NCBI GenBank assembly: GCA_963766005.1
Contig: CAVXYG010000005.1
Span: 1 to 64,000, forward strand
Origin: CAVXYG01 sp963766005
GTDB lineage: Bacteria > Actinomycetota > Actinomycetes > S36-B12 > GCA-2699445
Direction: 5' to 3'
DNA length: 64,000 bases
Shown here: positions 16,578 through 27,288 of the stretch, piece after piece
Layout of the letters: each line of letters begins with the position of its first letter
Numbering within the stretch: the stretch's first letter is position 1
Made by a program: the position numbers and the translations under genes
Notes under the pieces: model-generated
The model's database searches: none
Told to the model about the DNA's origin: nothing
Seen by the model: only the letters and a program-made list of their open reading frames with translations

Positions 16578-17628
16578 CTACCCCGACCGCATGAGGTCCG
16601 ACCACGTCTGCACCCAGCGATCGCGGTGCTCGGCCACCTCCTGGGGAGGCAGGGCGAGGGGATCGGACGGCTGGGGAGCGTGGGCGATGAACTCCGGCCG
16701 GCAGCTGGGCCGACGGCAGCGCCGGGTAGACGAAGTTGTTCAGCGGGATGTCGTCCTGGTAGGTCGGTGTCAGCATGAAGTCGATGAACTGTTCCGCTCC
16801 ATCGGGGTTGGCCGCATTCGCCAGGACGCCGGCGAACTCGATCTGCTCGTAGCAGCCGTCCAGGATCGCCGCGGTCGGGGCCGTATCCGTCGGCGGATCG
16901 GCGAAGATCACCTCGGCTGCAGGGCTGCTCGCGTAGGAGACCACGATGGGACGCTCGCCCTCGCCGGAGCCGCCCGAGAAGGACCCGTAGTAGGCCTCGC
17001 TCCAACCGTTGACGATCTCGACGCCGTTGTCGCGAAGAGCGGCCCAGAACTCCACCGAGCCGTCCTCCCCGAACCGGTCGATCGTGGCCAGCAGGAACGC
17101 CAGTCCCGGCGAGGACGCGGCGGGGTCCTGGACGACGAGCTGGTCGCGGTACGCCTCGTCGGTGAGGTCCTCCAGCGACTTCGGCGGCTCAGTGCCCGCG
17201 TTGGCGTAGAACTCCAGGTCGACGTTGAGGCAGACCTCGCCGGTGTCGATCGGAGTGACGCGCCCATCGAGGCGCAACTCGTCGGGGATCTGCTCCAGTC
17301 CGGCGGCTTCGTAGGGCACGAACAGGTCGCCGTCGAGGGCGCGGGAGAGCAGCGTGCTGTCCACGCCGAACAGGACGTCGGCCTCGGGGTTATCGCGCGT
17401 GAGCAGCGCACGGTTGACCACCTCGCCGGCATCGGACCCGCGCAGGATCTCGACGTCCAACCCCGTCTGGGCCTCGAACGCCGCCAGCGTGGACTGCGAA
17501 ATGGCATAGGAGTCGTAGGTGAGCAATCGGACGGTACCCGGCTGCTCCTCAGCGGAGTCGTTGGAGCCGCATGCTGCCAGAAGCAGCAGGCCGCTGAGCA
17601 GCGCCGGGGTCGCGGTACGAACGCGCAT
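16578..17628 (-). CDS. thiB: Thiamine ABC transporter substrate-binding lipoprotein, frameshifted near its end
   Basis: TbpA/ThiB-type binding protein. Lipobox L-A-A-C (Cys20), then V-R-L-L-T-Y-D-S-Y, the start of the periplasmic fold in thiamine binders, Y-A-S-S-P-A-A-E, and C-Y-E-Q-I-E-F-A-G-V at the C-terminal lobe. Frame one continues intact to L-P-S-A-Q-L-P; reading one base further on (extra G near 16692-16702) gives E-F-I-A-H-A-P-Q-P-S-D-P-L-A-L and a stop at 16578, just before thiP. Without that correction the frame falsely runs on into thiP. It directly follows a TPP riboswitch, whose end abuts its GGAGG. Confidence 0.9.
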
Positions 17629-17633
17629 GACTT

Positions 17634-17745
17634 GCCTCCGCTGGTATTACCCAGATCAGGTCGCGGGTCGGCGGCGAGGGGGACCGCACGGTCCACCGCG
17701 TCCGCCCTCTCAGCCCGGCGCTCCCGAGCTCCCCGAGGTGCAGCG
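17634..17745 (-). promoter_or_regulatory. TPP (THI-box) riboswitch
   Basis: On the minus strand the leader reads GCCGGGCTGAGAGGG, containing the CUGAGA pyrimidine-sensor motif, then a variable GC-rich stem, then ACCTGATCTGGGTAATACCAG (17641-17661). The latter is the highly conserved pyrophosphate-sensor core ACCUGAUCUGGAUAAUGCCAG with two changes. The GGAGG ribosome binding site of thiB follows immediately, so ligand binding probably blocks translation initiation. High thiamine pyrophosphate should therefore switch off thiBPQ. Confidence 0.95.
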
Positions 17746-17855
17746 TCCAGTATGCCGCAGCGCGCGACGCTGCCCACCGGCAGTCGCGGGATGGGTGCGG
17801 CTTGGCAACTCTGCGTCACTACCCGAGCGGTGACGTGCGGCTGCCCTCCCGGTCC

Positions 17856-17914
17856 TGTCCCAAAACCTACGGAACCGACCCAGCGAGGGGCCCTGGTATG
17901 TCGTTTTCGGGACA
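17856..17914. repeat. Dispersed palindrome family B, copy 1
   Basis: Begins TGTCCCAAAACCTACGG and ends GTCGTTTTCGGGACA, imperfect inverted repeats around a roughly 25-nt GC-rich centre. A related element with the core TCCCGAAACCTACG lies at 42888. This copy sits between the 3' end of clpB (17951) and the thiB leader, so a transcription-ending role for clpB is possible although no T-tract follows. The remaining 17746-17855 shows nothing recognisable. Confidence 0.6.
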
Positions 17915-17950
17915 CGGATGCGCGCGCTTCGGCACCGGCGTGCCGCGCCG

Positions 17951-20542
17951 CTACTCCACGTGACTTACGGCCGTCACCACGAGTCCCTCGACCCCGTCGT
18001 CGGCTACGTCGACCCGCACGGTATCGCCGTCGCGGACCTCGCCGGCCAGGATCGCCCTGGCCAGTTGGTCGCCGACTGCGGTCTGCACCAGCCGCCGAAG
18101 CGGCCGCGCGCCGTAGATCGGGTCGAACCCGGTGAGCGCAAGCCAATCCCGTGCCGGCTGCGTCACGTCGAGCGTGAGACGCCGGTCCGCCAGCCGACCC
18201 TGCAGCGCGGCCAGCTGCAGATCCACGATGTAGGTGAGCTCGTCGGTCGACAGCGGCTGGAACATCACCGTGTCGTCGAGGCGGTTCAGGAACTCCGGCT
18301 TGAACGAGGACTGCACGACCTCGCGCACCAGTGCGGCCCGCTTGTCGAAGTCCAGCGACAGGTCGACCAGGTACTGCGAGCCGAGGTTGGACGTCAGGAT
18401 CAGGATCGCGTTGCGGAAGTCCACCGTGCGGCCCTGGCCGTCGGTCAGACGACCGTCGTCGAGCACCTGCAGCAGGACGTCGAAGACCTCCGGGTGCGCC
18501 TTCTCCACCTCGTCGAGCAGGACCACGGTGTAGGGGCGGCGGCGCACGGCCTCGGTGAGCTGGCCGCCCTCTTCGTAGCCGATGTAGCCGGGCGGCGCGC
18601 CGACCAGCCGGGCGACGGTGTGCTTCTCGCCGTACTCGCTCATGTCGATCCGGGTCATGGCGCGCTCGTCGTCGAACAGGAACTCCGCCAGCGCCTTGGC
18701 CAGTTCGGTCTTGCCGACGCCCGTCGGTCCGAGGAACAGGAACGACCCGGTCGGCCGGTCGGGGTCGGCGATGCCGGCGCGCGAGCGGCGCACGGCGTCG
18801 GAGACCGCTTGTACGGCCGCGCGCTGGCCGATGACCCGCTTGCCGAGCTCGTCCTCCATGTGCAGCAGCTTCGCGGTCTCCGCCTCCAGCAGCCGGCCGG
18901 CCGGGATCCCCGTCCAGGTGGAGACCACCTCGGCGACATCGTCGGGCCCCACCTGCTCCTTGACCATGCCCGCGCGCGTCTCGGTGGCTTCCGCCGCCTC
19001 CGCGAGTTCCTTCTCCAACTGCGGGATTTCGGCGTAGAGCAGCCGCGATGCCTGCTCGAAGTCGCCGTCGCGCTGGGCTCGGTCCGAGAGGGAGCGCAGG
19101 TCGTCGATGCGGATCTTGATCTCGCCGACACGGTCCAGGCCGGCCTTCTCCTGGTCCCACCGAGCCCGCATCGCGGTCAGCTGCTCCTCCTTGTCCGCCA
19201 GGGCGGAGCGGAGCTTCGCCAGTCGGTCCACGGACGCATCGTCGGTCTCTTTCGCCAGGGCCAGCTCCTCCATGCGCAGGCGATCCACGGCGCGCTGCAA
19301 CTGGTCGATCTCCACCGGCGAGGAGTCGATCTCCATGCGCAACCGGGATGCCGCCTCGTCCATGAGGTCGATGGCCTTGTCCGGCAGGAACCGGGAGGTG
19401 ATGTAGCGGTCGGACAGCGTGGCGGCGGCGACCAGCGCCGCGTCGGCGATGGCGACCTTGTGGTGCGCCTCGTACTTCTCCCGCAGGCCGCGCAGGATAC
19501 CGATGGTGTCCTCGACGCTCGGCTCCCCGACGAACACCTGCTGGAAGCGCCGCTCCAGAGCCGGGTCCTTCTCGATGTGCTCGCGGAACTCGTCCAGCGT
19601 CGTGGCACCCACCATGCGCAGCTCGCCGCGCGCCAGCATCGGCTTGAGCATGTTGCCCGCATCCATCGCGGACTCGCCCGTCGCACCCGCTCCGACGACG
19701 GTATGCAACTCGTCGATGAACGTCACGATCTGGCCGTCGGAGCGCTTGATCTCCTCCAGGACTGCCTTCAGCCGCTCCTCGAACTCGCCGCGGTACTTCG
19801 CCCCGGCAACCATCGCGCTGAGGTCGAGGGCGACCAGCCGCTTGCCTCGCAGGGAGTCGGGCACGTCGCCGGCGACGATCCGCTGGGCGAGGCCTTCCAC
19901 GACGGCGGTCTTGCCGACGCCGGGCTCGCCGATGAGGACCGGGTTGTTCTTCGTGCGGCGGGACAGCACCTGCACCACACGGCGGATCTCGGCGTCCCGG
20001 CCGATCACCGGGTCGATCTTGCCTTCGCGGGCTCGAGCGGTCAGGTCGTCGCCGTACTTCTCCAGCGCCTGGAACGTCCCCTCGGGGTCTGGCGAGGTCA
20101 CGCGCTGGCCGCCGCGGACTTGCGACAGCGCCTCGATGAGTCGTTCGGGGGTGGCGCCGGCCTCCCGCAGCAGTCGGCCGGACTCCTCGTCGGAGGCGAT
20201 GCCGACGAGGAGATGCTCGGTGGAGACGTACTCGTCGCCGCGCTCGTTCTCCAGATCCTGTGCCGCTGTCAGCACTCGGTAGGCGGCGTTGCTGAACTGC
20301 GGCTGAGCCACCGAGGCGCCGGATGCCGAAGGCAGCGCCGCCACGGCTCGGTCGACCTCGGCGATCAGCGAGGTGCGGTCCACGTCGAGGGTGTCGAGCA
20401 GAGCGAGCGCGATGCCCTCCTCCTGCCGCAGCAGCGCCTGCAGGAGATGTATCGGCTCCACGTTCGGGTTGCCGGCCGCGGCGGCGGCGCGTACCGCCGC
20501 ACCGAGGGCCTCCTGGCTGCGTGTGGTGAAGTTCATGTCCAT
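17951..20542 (-). CDS. clpB: ATP-dependent disaggregase ClpB
   Basis: An 863-residue Hsp100 chaperone that threads aggregated proteins through its hexamer and hands them to DnaK. N-domain (about 1-145), first AAA+ module with Walker A G-E-P-G-V-G-K-T near 206, a coiled-coil middle domain (about 405-520, with repeated Leu/Glu/Arg), second AAA+ module with G-P-T-G-V-G-K-T near 602, and Walker B V-L-L-D-E-V-E-K. The pore Tyr loop is in A-K-Y-R-G-E-F-E. The start MDMNF-T matches the family. It begins 17 bp after hspR, so it appears to be the last gene of the dnaK operon. Confidence 0.96.
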   Translation of the reverse strand: MDMNFTTRSQEALGAAVRAAAAAGNPNVEPIHLLQALLRQEEGIALALLDTLDVDRTSLIAEVDRAVAALPSASGASVAQPQFSNAAYRVLTAAQDLENERGDEYVSTEHLLVGIASDEESGRLLREAGATPERLIEALSQVRGGQRVTSPDPEGTFQALEKYGDDLTARAREGKIDPVIGRDAEIRRVVQVLSRRTKNNPVLIGEPGVGKTAVVEGLAQRIVAGDVPDSLRGKRLVALDLSAMVAGAKYRGEFEERLKAVLEEIKRSDGQIVTFIDELHTVVGAGATGESAMDAGNMLKPMLARGELRMVGATTLDEFREHIEKDPALERRFQQVFVGEPSVEDTIGILRGLREKYEAHHKVAIADAALVAAATLSDRYITSRFLPDKAIDLMDEAASRLRMEIDSSPVEIDQLQRAVDRLRMEELALAKETDDASVDRLAKLRSALADKEEQLTAMRARWDQEKAGLDRVGEIKIRIDDLRSLSDRAQRDGDFEQASRLLYAEIPQLEKELAEAAEATETRAGMVKEQVGPDDVAEVVSTWTGIPAGRLLEAETAKLLHMEDELGKRVIGQRAAVQAVSDAVRRSRAGIADPDRPTGSFLFLGPTGVGKTELAKALAEFLFDDERAMTRIDMSEYGEKHTVARLVGAPPGYIGYEEGGQLTEAVRRRPYTVVLLDEVEKAHPEVFDVLLQVLDDGRLTDGQGRTVDFRNAILILTSNLGSQYLVDLSLDFDKRAALVREVVQSSFKPEFLNRLDDTVMFQPLSTDELTYIVDLQLAALQGRLADRRLTLDVTQPARDWLALTGFDPIYGARPLRRLVQTAVGDQLARAILAGEVRDGDTVRVDVADDGVEGLVVTAVSHVE

Positions 20543-20559
20543 CGGGTTCCTCCCCTCCG

Positions 20560-20913
20560 CTACCGGCGTCGATGCGGCCGGTAGACCACCAGTGCTGTTG
20601 AACGCTGCTGCGCGGAGAGCTCCTCGATCCGCTGCCGCAGCGCGGCGACCTCCACCTCGAGAGCCAGGATGCGCCGGATCCCCTCCAGGTTGATGCCGTT
20701 CTCGCTGAGCCGCTGCACCTGTCGCAACCGCTCGATGTCGCGCGCGGAATACAGACGGTTGCGGCCCCCCGTGCGGGCCGGCGACACCAGCCCAAGGCGG
20801 TCGTACTGGCGCAGGGTCTGCGGATGCATCCCCGCCAGTTCAGCCGCGACCGAGATCACGTAGACCGGCGTGTCCGCGGTGTGCTGGAGGATCCAGTCGG
20901 ATGTGCTGGTCAT
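20560..20913 (-). CDS. hspR: Heat-shock repressor HspR (MerR family)
   Basis: A 117-residue MerR-type regulator. P-V-Y-V-I-S-V-A-A-E-L-A-G-M-H-P-Q-T-L-R-Q-Y-D is the HspR helix-turn-helix and differs from other MerR proteins by M-H-P-Q-T-L-R-x-Y-D-R-x-G-L-V. G-G-R-N-R-L-Y-S-x-x-D-I forms the wing and a coiled coil follows (L-E-V-E-V-A-A-L-R-Q-R-I). HspR binds HAIR inverted repeats with DnaK as co-repressor, and a HAIR site lies upstream of dnaK. It lies between dnaJ (28 bp) and clpB (17 bp). Confidence 0.95.
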   Translation of the reverse strand: MTSTSDWILQHTADTPVYVISVAAELAGMHPQTLRQYDRLGLVSPARTGGRNRLYSARDIERLRQVQRLSENGINLEGIRRILALEVEVAALRQRIEELSAQQRSTALVVYRPHRRR

Positions 20914-20941
20914 GCGTCACCTCGTTTCGTCGTCTCGATGT

Positions 20942-22122
20942 CTACCGGCGGGCGGATTGCTCGGCCAGTGCGATCAGATCGGCGCGCGGATCATGGTCTG
21001 CGGTCGCCTCCCGATAGGCGCGCAGCGCATCGCCGGCCTTGCTGCTCAGATTCTGCGGAACGGCGACCTCGACCGTCGCCAGCAGATCCCCTTTCGTCGC
21101 GTCGCGACGCCGCACGCCCCGGCCTCGAACGCGGAACGTCCGGCCGTTGGCAGTTCCTGCCGGAATCTTCAGCGTGACCTTGCCGCCACCTGGCGTGGGT
21201 GCCACGATCTCGGCGCCGAGTGCGGCCTCGGCGAACGTGACGGGCACGGTCACCGTGACGTTGTCGCCGGCCCGGCCGAACACCGGGTGGGTGCCCACGT
21301 TGACCTTGACGTACAGGTCGCCGCTGGGGCCGCCGTTCTCGCCGGACGTGCCCTTGCCCGCCAAGCGCACCCGCTGGCCGTCCTTCACGCCGGCAGGGAT
21401 GCGCGCCTGCACGACGCGGCTGCTCATGGCACGACCGGTGCCGCTGCAGTCGGGGCACGGATCGTCGACGGTCAGGCCGCGGCCGTGGCACTGCGGGCAG
21501 ACCTCGGGGATGGCGAAACCGCCCTGGTTGCGGATGACCTGGCCGGTGCCCTCGCACCCCGGACACACCCTGGGCGTGGTGCCCGCCTTGGCCCCGGTGC
21601 CGCGGCAGGTCCGGCACGGCGCCTCTCCGGTCAGGCGCAGCGGAAGGGTCACGCCGTCGAGGGAATCGTCGAACGTGATCGTCACCTCGCTCTCGACATC
21701 CGCGCCGCGGCGAGCGGTCCGGCGCGGGCCGGCGGGTCCGGGACCCGGCCCGCCCCGCCACCGCGGTTGAACAGCCCCCCGAAGAGGTCACCCAGGTTGC
21801 TGTTGCCGAAGATGTCGCCGAGGTTGACCGACCCGGGTCCGGCACCCGGGCCGCCTCCTGCGCCGGGGGAGCGGAATCCGCCCCCGCGGTAGGCGGCCCG
21901 GATCTCGTCGTACTCCTTGCGCTTGTCCTCGTTGCCGATGACTGCGTAGGCCTCGGAGACCTCCTTGAAGCGGGTCTCGGCCTGGTGGTTGTCCGGGTTG
22001 CGGTCCGGGTGCAGCTCCTGCGCGAGCTTGCGGTAGGCCTTCTTGATGTCGGCTGCGGAGGCCTTCTTGGACACGCCGAGGACCTTGTAGAAGTCCTTGT
22101 CTACCCAATCCTGGGCTGCCAT
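20942..22122 (-). CDS. dnaJ: Co-chaperone DnaJ, frameshifted in this assembly
   Basis: DnaJ stimulates DnaK ATPase and delivers clients. The J-domain (from ATG 22122) has D-F-Y-K-V-L-G-V and the H-P-D tripeptide, then a Gly/Phe-rich linker (F-G-G-L-F-N-R-G-G-G). The frame is then lost between about 21775 and 21700. The other frame resumes with G-A-D-V-E-S-E-V-T-I and contains four C-x-x-C-x-G-x-G zinc-finger motifs (C-R-T-C, C-P-G-C, C-P-Q-C, C-P-D-C) and the C-terminal client-binding domains. One missing base reunites both. Given the essential operon and the intact halves, a sequencing error is far more likely than a pseudogene. Confidence 0.9.
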
Positions 22123-22162
22123 CCGTGCCTCCTTCTCGCTCGTTCGCTGCTACGTTCCCGCA

Positions 22163-22779
22163 TCAACCGTTGTCCGCGACCCCGACTCGGGCCGGGCGCA
22201 GCAGCCGGCCGCGCAGCTGGTAGCCGACCTGGTAGACGTGCGTCACCGTCGGCTCGCTGACCTCGTCGCTGTGCTCGGAGGTCATCGCCTCGTGGATCGT
22301 GGGGTCGAACGGCTGCCCCGCCTCCCCGACGGGCTCCAGCCCGAACTTCTGGGCCACGGCCTCCATGGCCTCGCCCACCGACTTGAAGCCGCCGGTCAGC
22401 TCGCCGTGCTGTCGGGCCCGTTCGATGTCGTCGATGATCGGCACCAGCTCCGCCACGACCGACCCGATCGCCACGTCGCGCTGCAGGTCCCGGTCGCGGT
22501 CGACGCGGCGCCGGTAGTTGGCGTACTCGGCGGCGATGCGCTTGGCGTCGGCCGTTGCCTCCTCCGCACGCGCCGTCGCCTCAGCCAGGGCCAACTGCTC
22601 CTCGGCCTGGGTGGCCGAGGGCAACTGCTCCTGATCGGCCGTGGCGCTGCCCTCGGCCCCGGGGGCGGCAGCCGGGGTCTCCGACTGCCGCGCCTGGAAC
22701 GTCACCGGATCGATGCGCCGACGGTCGCTGATGCGCACGCCCTCGCTGTGCTCCTGCTCCTGCTCCGGGGTCTGGGACA

Positions 22780-22780
<1 letters not shown>
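22163..22780 (-). CDS. grpE: Nucleotide exchange factor GrpE
   Basis: GrpE releases ADP from DnaK. The 205-residue protein has a disordered acidic N-terminus, a long helix (residues about 60-105) carrying R-I-A-A-E-Y-A-N-Y-R-R-R-V-D-R-D, then L-V-P-I-I-D-D-I-E-R-A and the beta-wing P-F-D-P-T-I-H-E-A-M, and a closing V-x-x-V-Y-Q-V-G-Y-Q-L-R-G-R-L-L-R-P-A-R-V. The ATG at 22780 overlaps the dnaK stop as TGATG; an in-frame GTG one codon earlier is possible. Translational coupling keeps its level tied to DnaK. Confidence 0.95.
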
Positions 22781-24627
<1,847 letters not shown>

Positions 24628-24730
24628 GGCTCCTCCATGTAGTGCGGTGTGGCCTGCCCCGGACGGCAGCCGGATGGCGATCTCGGTGCGCGTCCGGGCA
24701 GGATGCTTGCATCAGGTCATGCGTTCTCCT

Positions 24731-24761
24731 CTAGTAGACCTCCATGCACATGATCTGTCAA
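24731..24761 (-). promoter_or_regulatory. Probable sigma70-type promoter of the dnaK operon
   Basis: On the minus strand a perfect TTGACA -35 box (24756-24761) is followed 18-19 bp later by a CTACTAG sequence (about 24731-24737) that can serve as the -10 box. The transcript would have a leader of about 100 nt before dnaK. The HAIR operator lies just upstream of the -35 box. Confidence 0.6.
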
Positions 24762-24777
24762 GCCCCCAGGCAAGACA

Positions 24778-24799
24778 TATGAGTCGCCTCGACTCAATG
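24778..24799. promoter_or_regulatory. HAIR operator (HspR binding site)
   Basis: Read on the minus strand the site is TTGAGT, seven bases, ACTCA, matching the HspR consensus CTTGAGT-N7-ACTCAAG at 11 of 14 or more arm positions. It sits about 17 bp upstream of the -35 box of dnaK. Since hspR is in the operon, this gives the usual feedback loop in which free DnaK acts with HspR as repressor and unfolded proteins titrate DnaK away. Confidence 0.88.
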
Positions 24800-24918
24800 C
24801 TGAGACACCTGGTGCAGTCGCCGGGATTCGCGCGCTCACCGTGGCTCGGCCCGCCCATGGCCCGGGGCGGTGGGTCAGGCTGCCGCCACCGGCTGGCGGA
24901 GCAGCGATGAGGCCGAGC

Positions 24919-25440
24919 CATGGTCGCCGCGACCGGAGCCGCCCTGGCACTCGGGCTGGGCTGACCGGCTGCGGCAGCGCGGCGGAGGAGGCCGCGGAGC
25001 AGGCGATCGTCAGGGGGTCGGCGGCGACGTGGAGTCCCACGACGACGGTGTGCGCTCCACCGACCCGGAGGGCAACACCTCGACGGTCGGCGCGGGAACC
25101 GACGTGCCCGACGACTGGCCGCGCCGGACGTGCCAGCCCCCGCCGGGACCGTCCATCGGCAGTCCCACCGCGGGCGGCACCTCCACCCTGCTCGTGACGG
25201 TGGACGCACAACCGCGGGCGGCCTTCGACGCCATCACCGCCGAATTCGCGTCGGGAGGCCGAGAGCGGGCAATCCCCGGTCACGGACGAGTCGACCCACC
25301 CCGGCGACCTCCCCCGGGTCCGACCGGGTGGGCAGCCTCGGCGTCCGGGATGACGGGAGCGGCGGGTCGCAGGTCTCCCTGGGCGTGACGGACCCGGCAC
25401 AGCAGCGCTGCGCGGTCGGAACGGTCCGATTGTCCTTCAC
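24919..25440 (+). pseudogene. Remnant of a secreted lipoprotein gene, multiply frameshifted
   Basis: No single frame is open, but pieces of one recognisable lipoprotein appear in order in different frames. First comes a hydrophobic signal segment with lipobox L-T-G-C-G-S and A-A-E-E-A-A-E-Q-A-I. Next is G-D-V-E-S-H-D-D-G-V with G-T-D-V-P-D-D-W-P, then A-P-A-G-T-V, then G-G-T-S-T-L-L-V-T-V and A-A-F-D-A-I-T-A-E-F, and finally S-L-G-V-T-D-P-A near 25390. Actinobacterial lipoproteins with a P-D-D-x-P-x-D-V-P core have this layout. At least three indels are needed. Either decayed or a poorly assembled patch. Confidence 0.5.
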
Positions 25441-25778
25441 CGCCCCGCGGGCCCGGCACGTTCCGCGCCGAGCACGGTCACGGCGACCACGAGTCCCGCG
25501 GCGACGCCGACAGCGAGGGCAGCAGCGCTCCACGGGAGCACCTGCCGCCCCATCACGCAGCCGCGACCGCCGCCGCTCATCACCGACCCCAGGGACCCGG
25601 CGCTCATCGCGGATCCGATGGAGCCGGCGGTCGCGATGCTGAAGATCGATCCGGCCGAGCCGACCGACCCGATCGAGGCCACCGACCCCACCGAGCCGAT
25701 GGACAGCGCCGAGCCGACCGACCCGACGCAGAGCACCGAGCCGGACGAGCGCGGAGCCATCCAGTTGCCGCGCCCCAT
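25437..25778 (-). CDS. Membrane protein with xS-aliphatic triplet repeats
   Basis: A 113-residue protein. After a short MGRGNW-M-A-P-R-S-S leader, about 17 consecutive triplets follow the rule small/any-Ser-aliphatic: GSV, GSA, LSI, GSV, ASI, FSI, GSL, MSG and so on, with Ser at the middle of nearly every triplet. A Gly/Cys stretch and one membrane helix (about residues 84-104) follow. The ATG overlaps the stop of the upstream App1-like phosphatase gene (ATGA), indicating coupling. I recognise similar Gly-Ser repeat proteins in actinobacteria but no function. A regular solenoid or polyglycine-like packing near the membrane is an inference. Confidence 0.75.
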   Translation of the reverse strand: MGRGNWMAPRSSGSVLCVGSVGSALSIGSVGSVASIGSVGSAGSIFSIATAGSIGSAMSAGSLGSVMSGGGRGCVMGRQVLPWSAAALAVGVAAGLVVAVTVLGAERAGPAGR

Positions 25779-26947
25779 CAGAACACTGCTCCGAGTTCGG
25801 TGCGCACTTCCTCCAGGGTCATCGAGTCGCACAGACCCTGGTCCAGGGCGATCTCGGCGGCGTCCAGGACCGACGCGACGACGTGGACCGGGATGCCGTC
25901 CGCCCGGGCCGCATCGGCCTGCGCGGTCATCTCCGCGTCGCGCTCCTCGTCGCCGGTGGGCAGCAGCACGATGAGCCGCACCTGCTCGGGGAAGTGGTGG
26001 GCCGCGTGAGTGTAGGCCTCGAAGTCGCCCTGGCCGGTGTCGCCGACCATCACGAATCCGGTCTTGGGGTAGGCGTGCATCAGCTTGCCGATCGTGTGCT
26101 TCTTGTGCATCGAGCCCGATCGGTGAAGGTAGCGGTCGGTGGGGCCCCAGTCGGTGAGAAACAGCGGCCCGCGCGGGAAGCCCCGCAACTGCAGGAACTG
26201 CACGAGCATCTCGTAGAAGGACCAGCTCCCGGTCGAGACGTAGAAGAAGCCGGTGCCCACGCCGTCGACGCTGCCAGTGCGCTCCATCCCCCGATACCAG
26301 GACGACACCCCCGGGATGGCTTGGCGCGTGTGCTGGTCGCCGAGCAGCGTGCGCCGCATGGCCGCGAGGCCCTCGGTCAACCCGGAGCGGATCACGGTGT
26401 CGTCGAGGTCGCTGATCACGGCGAAGGGCGCCTCGGGGTGCGGCTTGAACACCCGGCCCGTGCTCACGATCTCCTCGATGATGTCGTCGCGCTGCGGCAC
26501 CGTGGTGACGGTCACTTCGTGCCAGCCGGGGGTGAGATCCGGCACCTTGAGCGTGACCGCGACGAAGCCGTGCCGGTCGGTCACCCCTTCCGCCCCGATG
26601 CCGTTCAGCTCGGCACGCACCACGACGCCGGCCAGCGCCAACGACCAGTGGCGACGGACATTGGCCTTGGCCACCTCGGAGTACGGCTTCGGTCCGCCGG
26701 CGGGAATCCTCGCCGACTCGGTCGTCTTGACCACCAGCTTCACCGTCTCGCCGTAGGCATAGCCGCGGTGGACGATGAGGTTGGTGCCGCGGAACGTCTC
26801 CTTGCCGAGCTTGCGCGACATCCGTTGCTCGGTGAGCCAGTCTTCGGCAGCGGCGACCTTCTGCGCGGTCTCGGAGCTCCGCACCGTCTCGTTGAGCTTG
26901 TGCAGCGCCGAGTCAGCGGCGCCCTTGGCGAAATCGGAGAGACCCAT
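25778..26947 (-). CDS. App1-like phosphatidate phosphatase-domain protein (DUF2183)
   Basis: A 389-residue protein. An N-terminal helical segment (A-E-D-W-L-T-E-Q-R) is followed by a beta-sandwich-like middle region. The C-terminal HAD-type domain has the nucleophile motif D-L-D-D-T-V-I-R-S-G near residue 205, F-F-Y-V-S-T-G-S-W-S-F-Y, H-K-K-H-T-I with the Lys, and V-M-V-G-D-T-G-Q-G-D-F-E-A-Y with the acidic metal site. Yeast App1 is a phosphatidate phosphatase of this family; lipid phosphate hydrolysis here is inferred. The ATG at 26947 fits the family start. The gene is coupled to the triplet-repeat membrane protein at its end. Confidence 0.85.
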   Translation of the reverse strand: MGLSDFAKGAADSALHKLNETVRSSETAQKVAAAEDWLTEQRMSRKLGKETFRGTNLIVHRGYAYGETVKLVVKTTESARIPAGGPKPYSEVAKANVRRHWSLALAGVVVRAELNGIGAEGVTDRHGFVAVTLKVPDLTPGWHEVTVTTVPQRDDIIEEIVSTGRVFKPHPEAPFAVISDLDDTVIRSGLTEGLAAMRRTLLGDQHTRQAIPGVSSWYRGMERTGSVDGVGTGFFYVSTGSWSFYEMLVQFLQLRGFPRGPLFLTDWGPTDRYLHRSGSMHKKHTIGKLMHAYPKTGFVMVGDTGQGDFEAYTHAAHHFPEQVRLIVLLPTGDEERDAEMTAQADAARADGIPVHVVASVLDAAEIALDQGLCDSMTLEEVRTELGAVF

Positions 26948-27035
26948 GCCCACAGCGTGCCAACTCCGGACCGGGAACGCGAGAGGGATGCGCCCCCGCT
27001 TGCCCTGCCGGGGTCGTGGGCCCGAGGAGCCTGCC

Positions 27036-27258
27036 AGCACAGCACGGCACAGCACAGCAGGCGCGGCCCGGGCAGCACAGCCCGCCAGCGCGGCCCGGGC
27101 AGCCATGGGGCTCTCGTCCGGGAGGATCACTCGCCGCCTCGGCTGTCCATCGGCCCGGGGAGCACCGCGGCGCCCGGCCTGGACGCCCCGCCCGGCCTGG
27201 ACGCCGGCGACCGGCCCGGACGCCCCGCCCAGCCTGGACGCCCCGCCCGGCCCGGACC
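27036..27258. repeat. GC-rich direct repeats in a 340-bp spacer
   Basis: Two repeat types fill this spacer. From about 27040 to 27110, GCGCGGCCCGGGCAGC and CAGCACAGC words recur. From about 27173 to 27258 an 18-bp unit CCCGGCCTGGACGCCCCG occurs about five times with small variations. No ORF or promoter was recognised. The spacer separates the start of the App1-like gene from the end of rnhA, both on the minus strand. Confidence 0.7.
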
Positions 27259-27288
27259 GCGCGCGCGGGACCGGTCCCGGCGGCAGCA

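Noticed and set aside
15520..17628. A single 702-codon thiB-permease fusion
   Set aside because: It arises only from the indel near 16698; the corrected thiB ends at 16578 and thiP starts at 16574 in its own frame.
16908..20795. A 1295-codon open frame on the minus strand across clpB and thiB
   Set aside because: It is out of frame with ClpB, has Arg/Gly/Pro-rich composition without any domain, and is a high-GC shadow.
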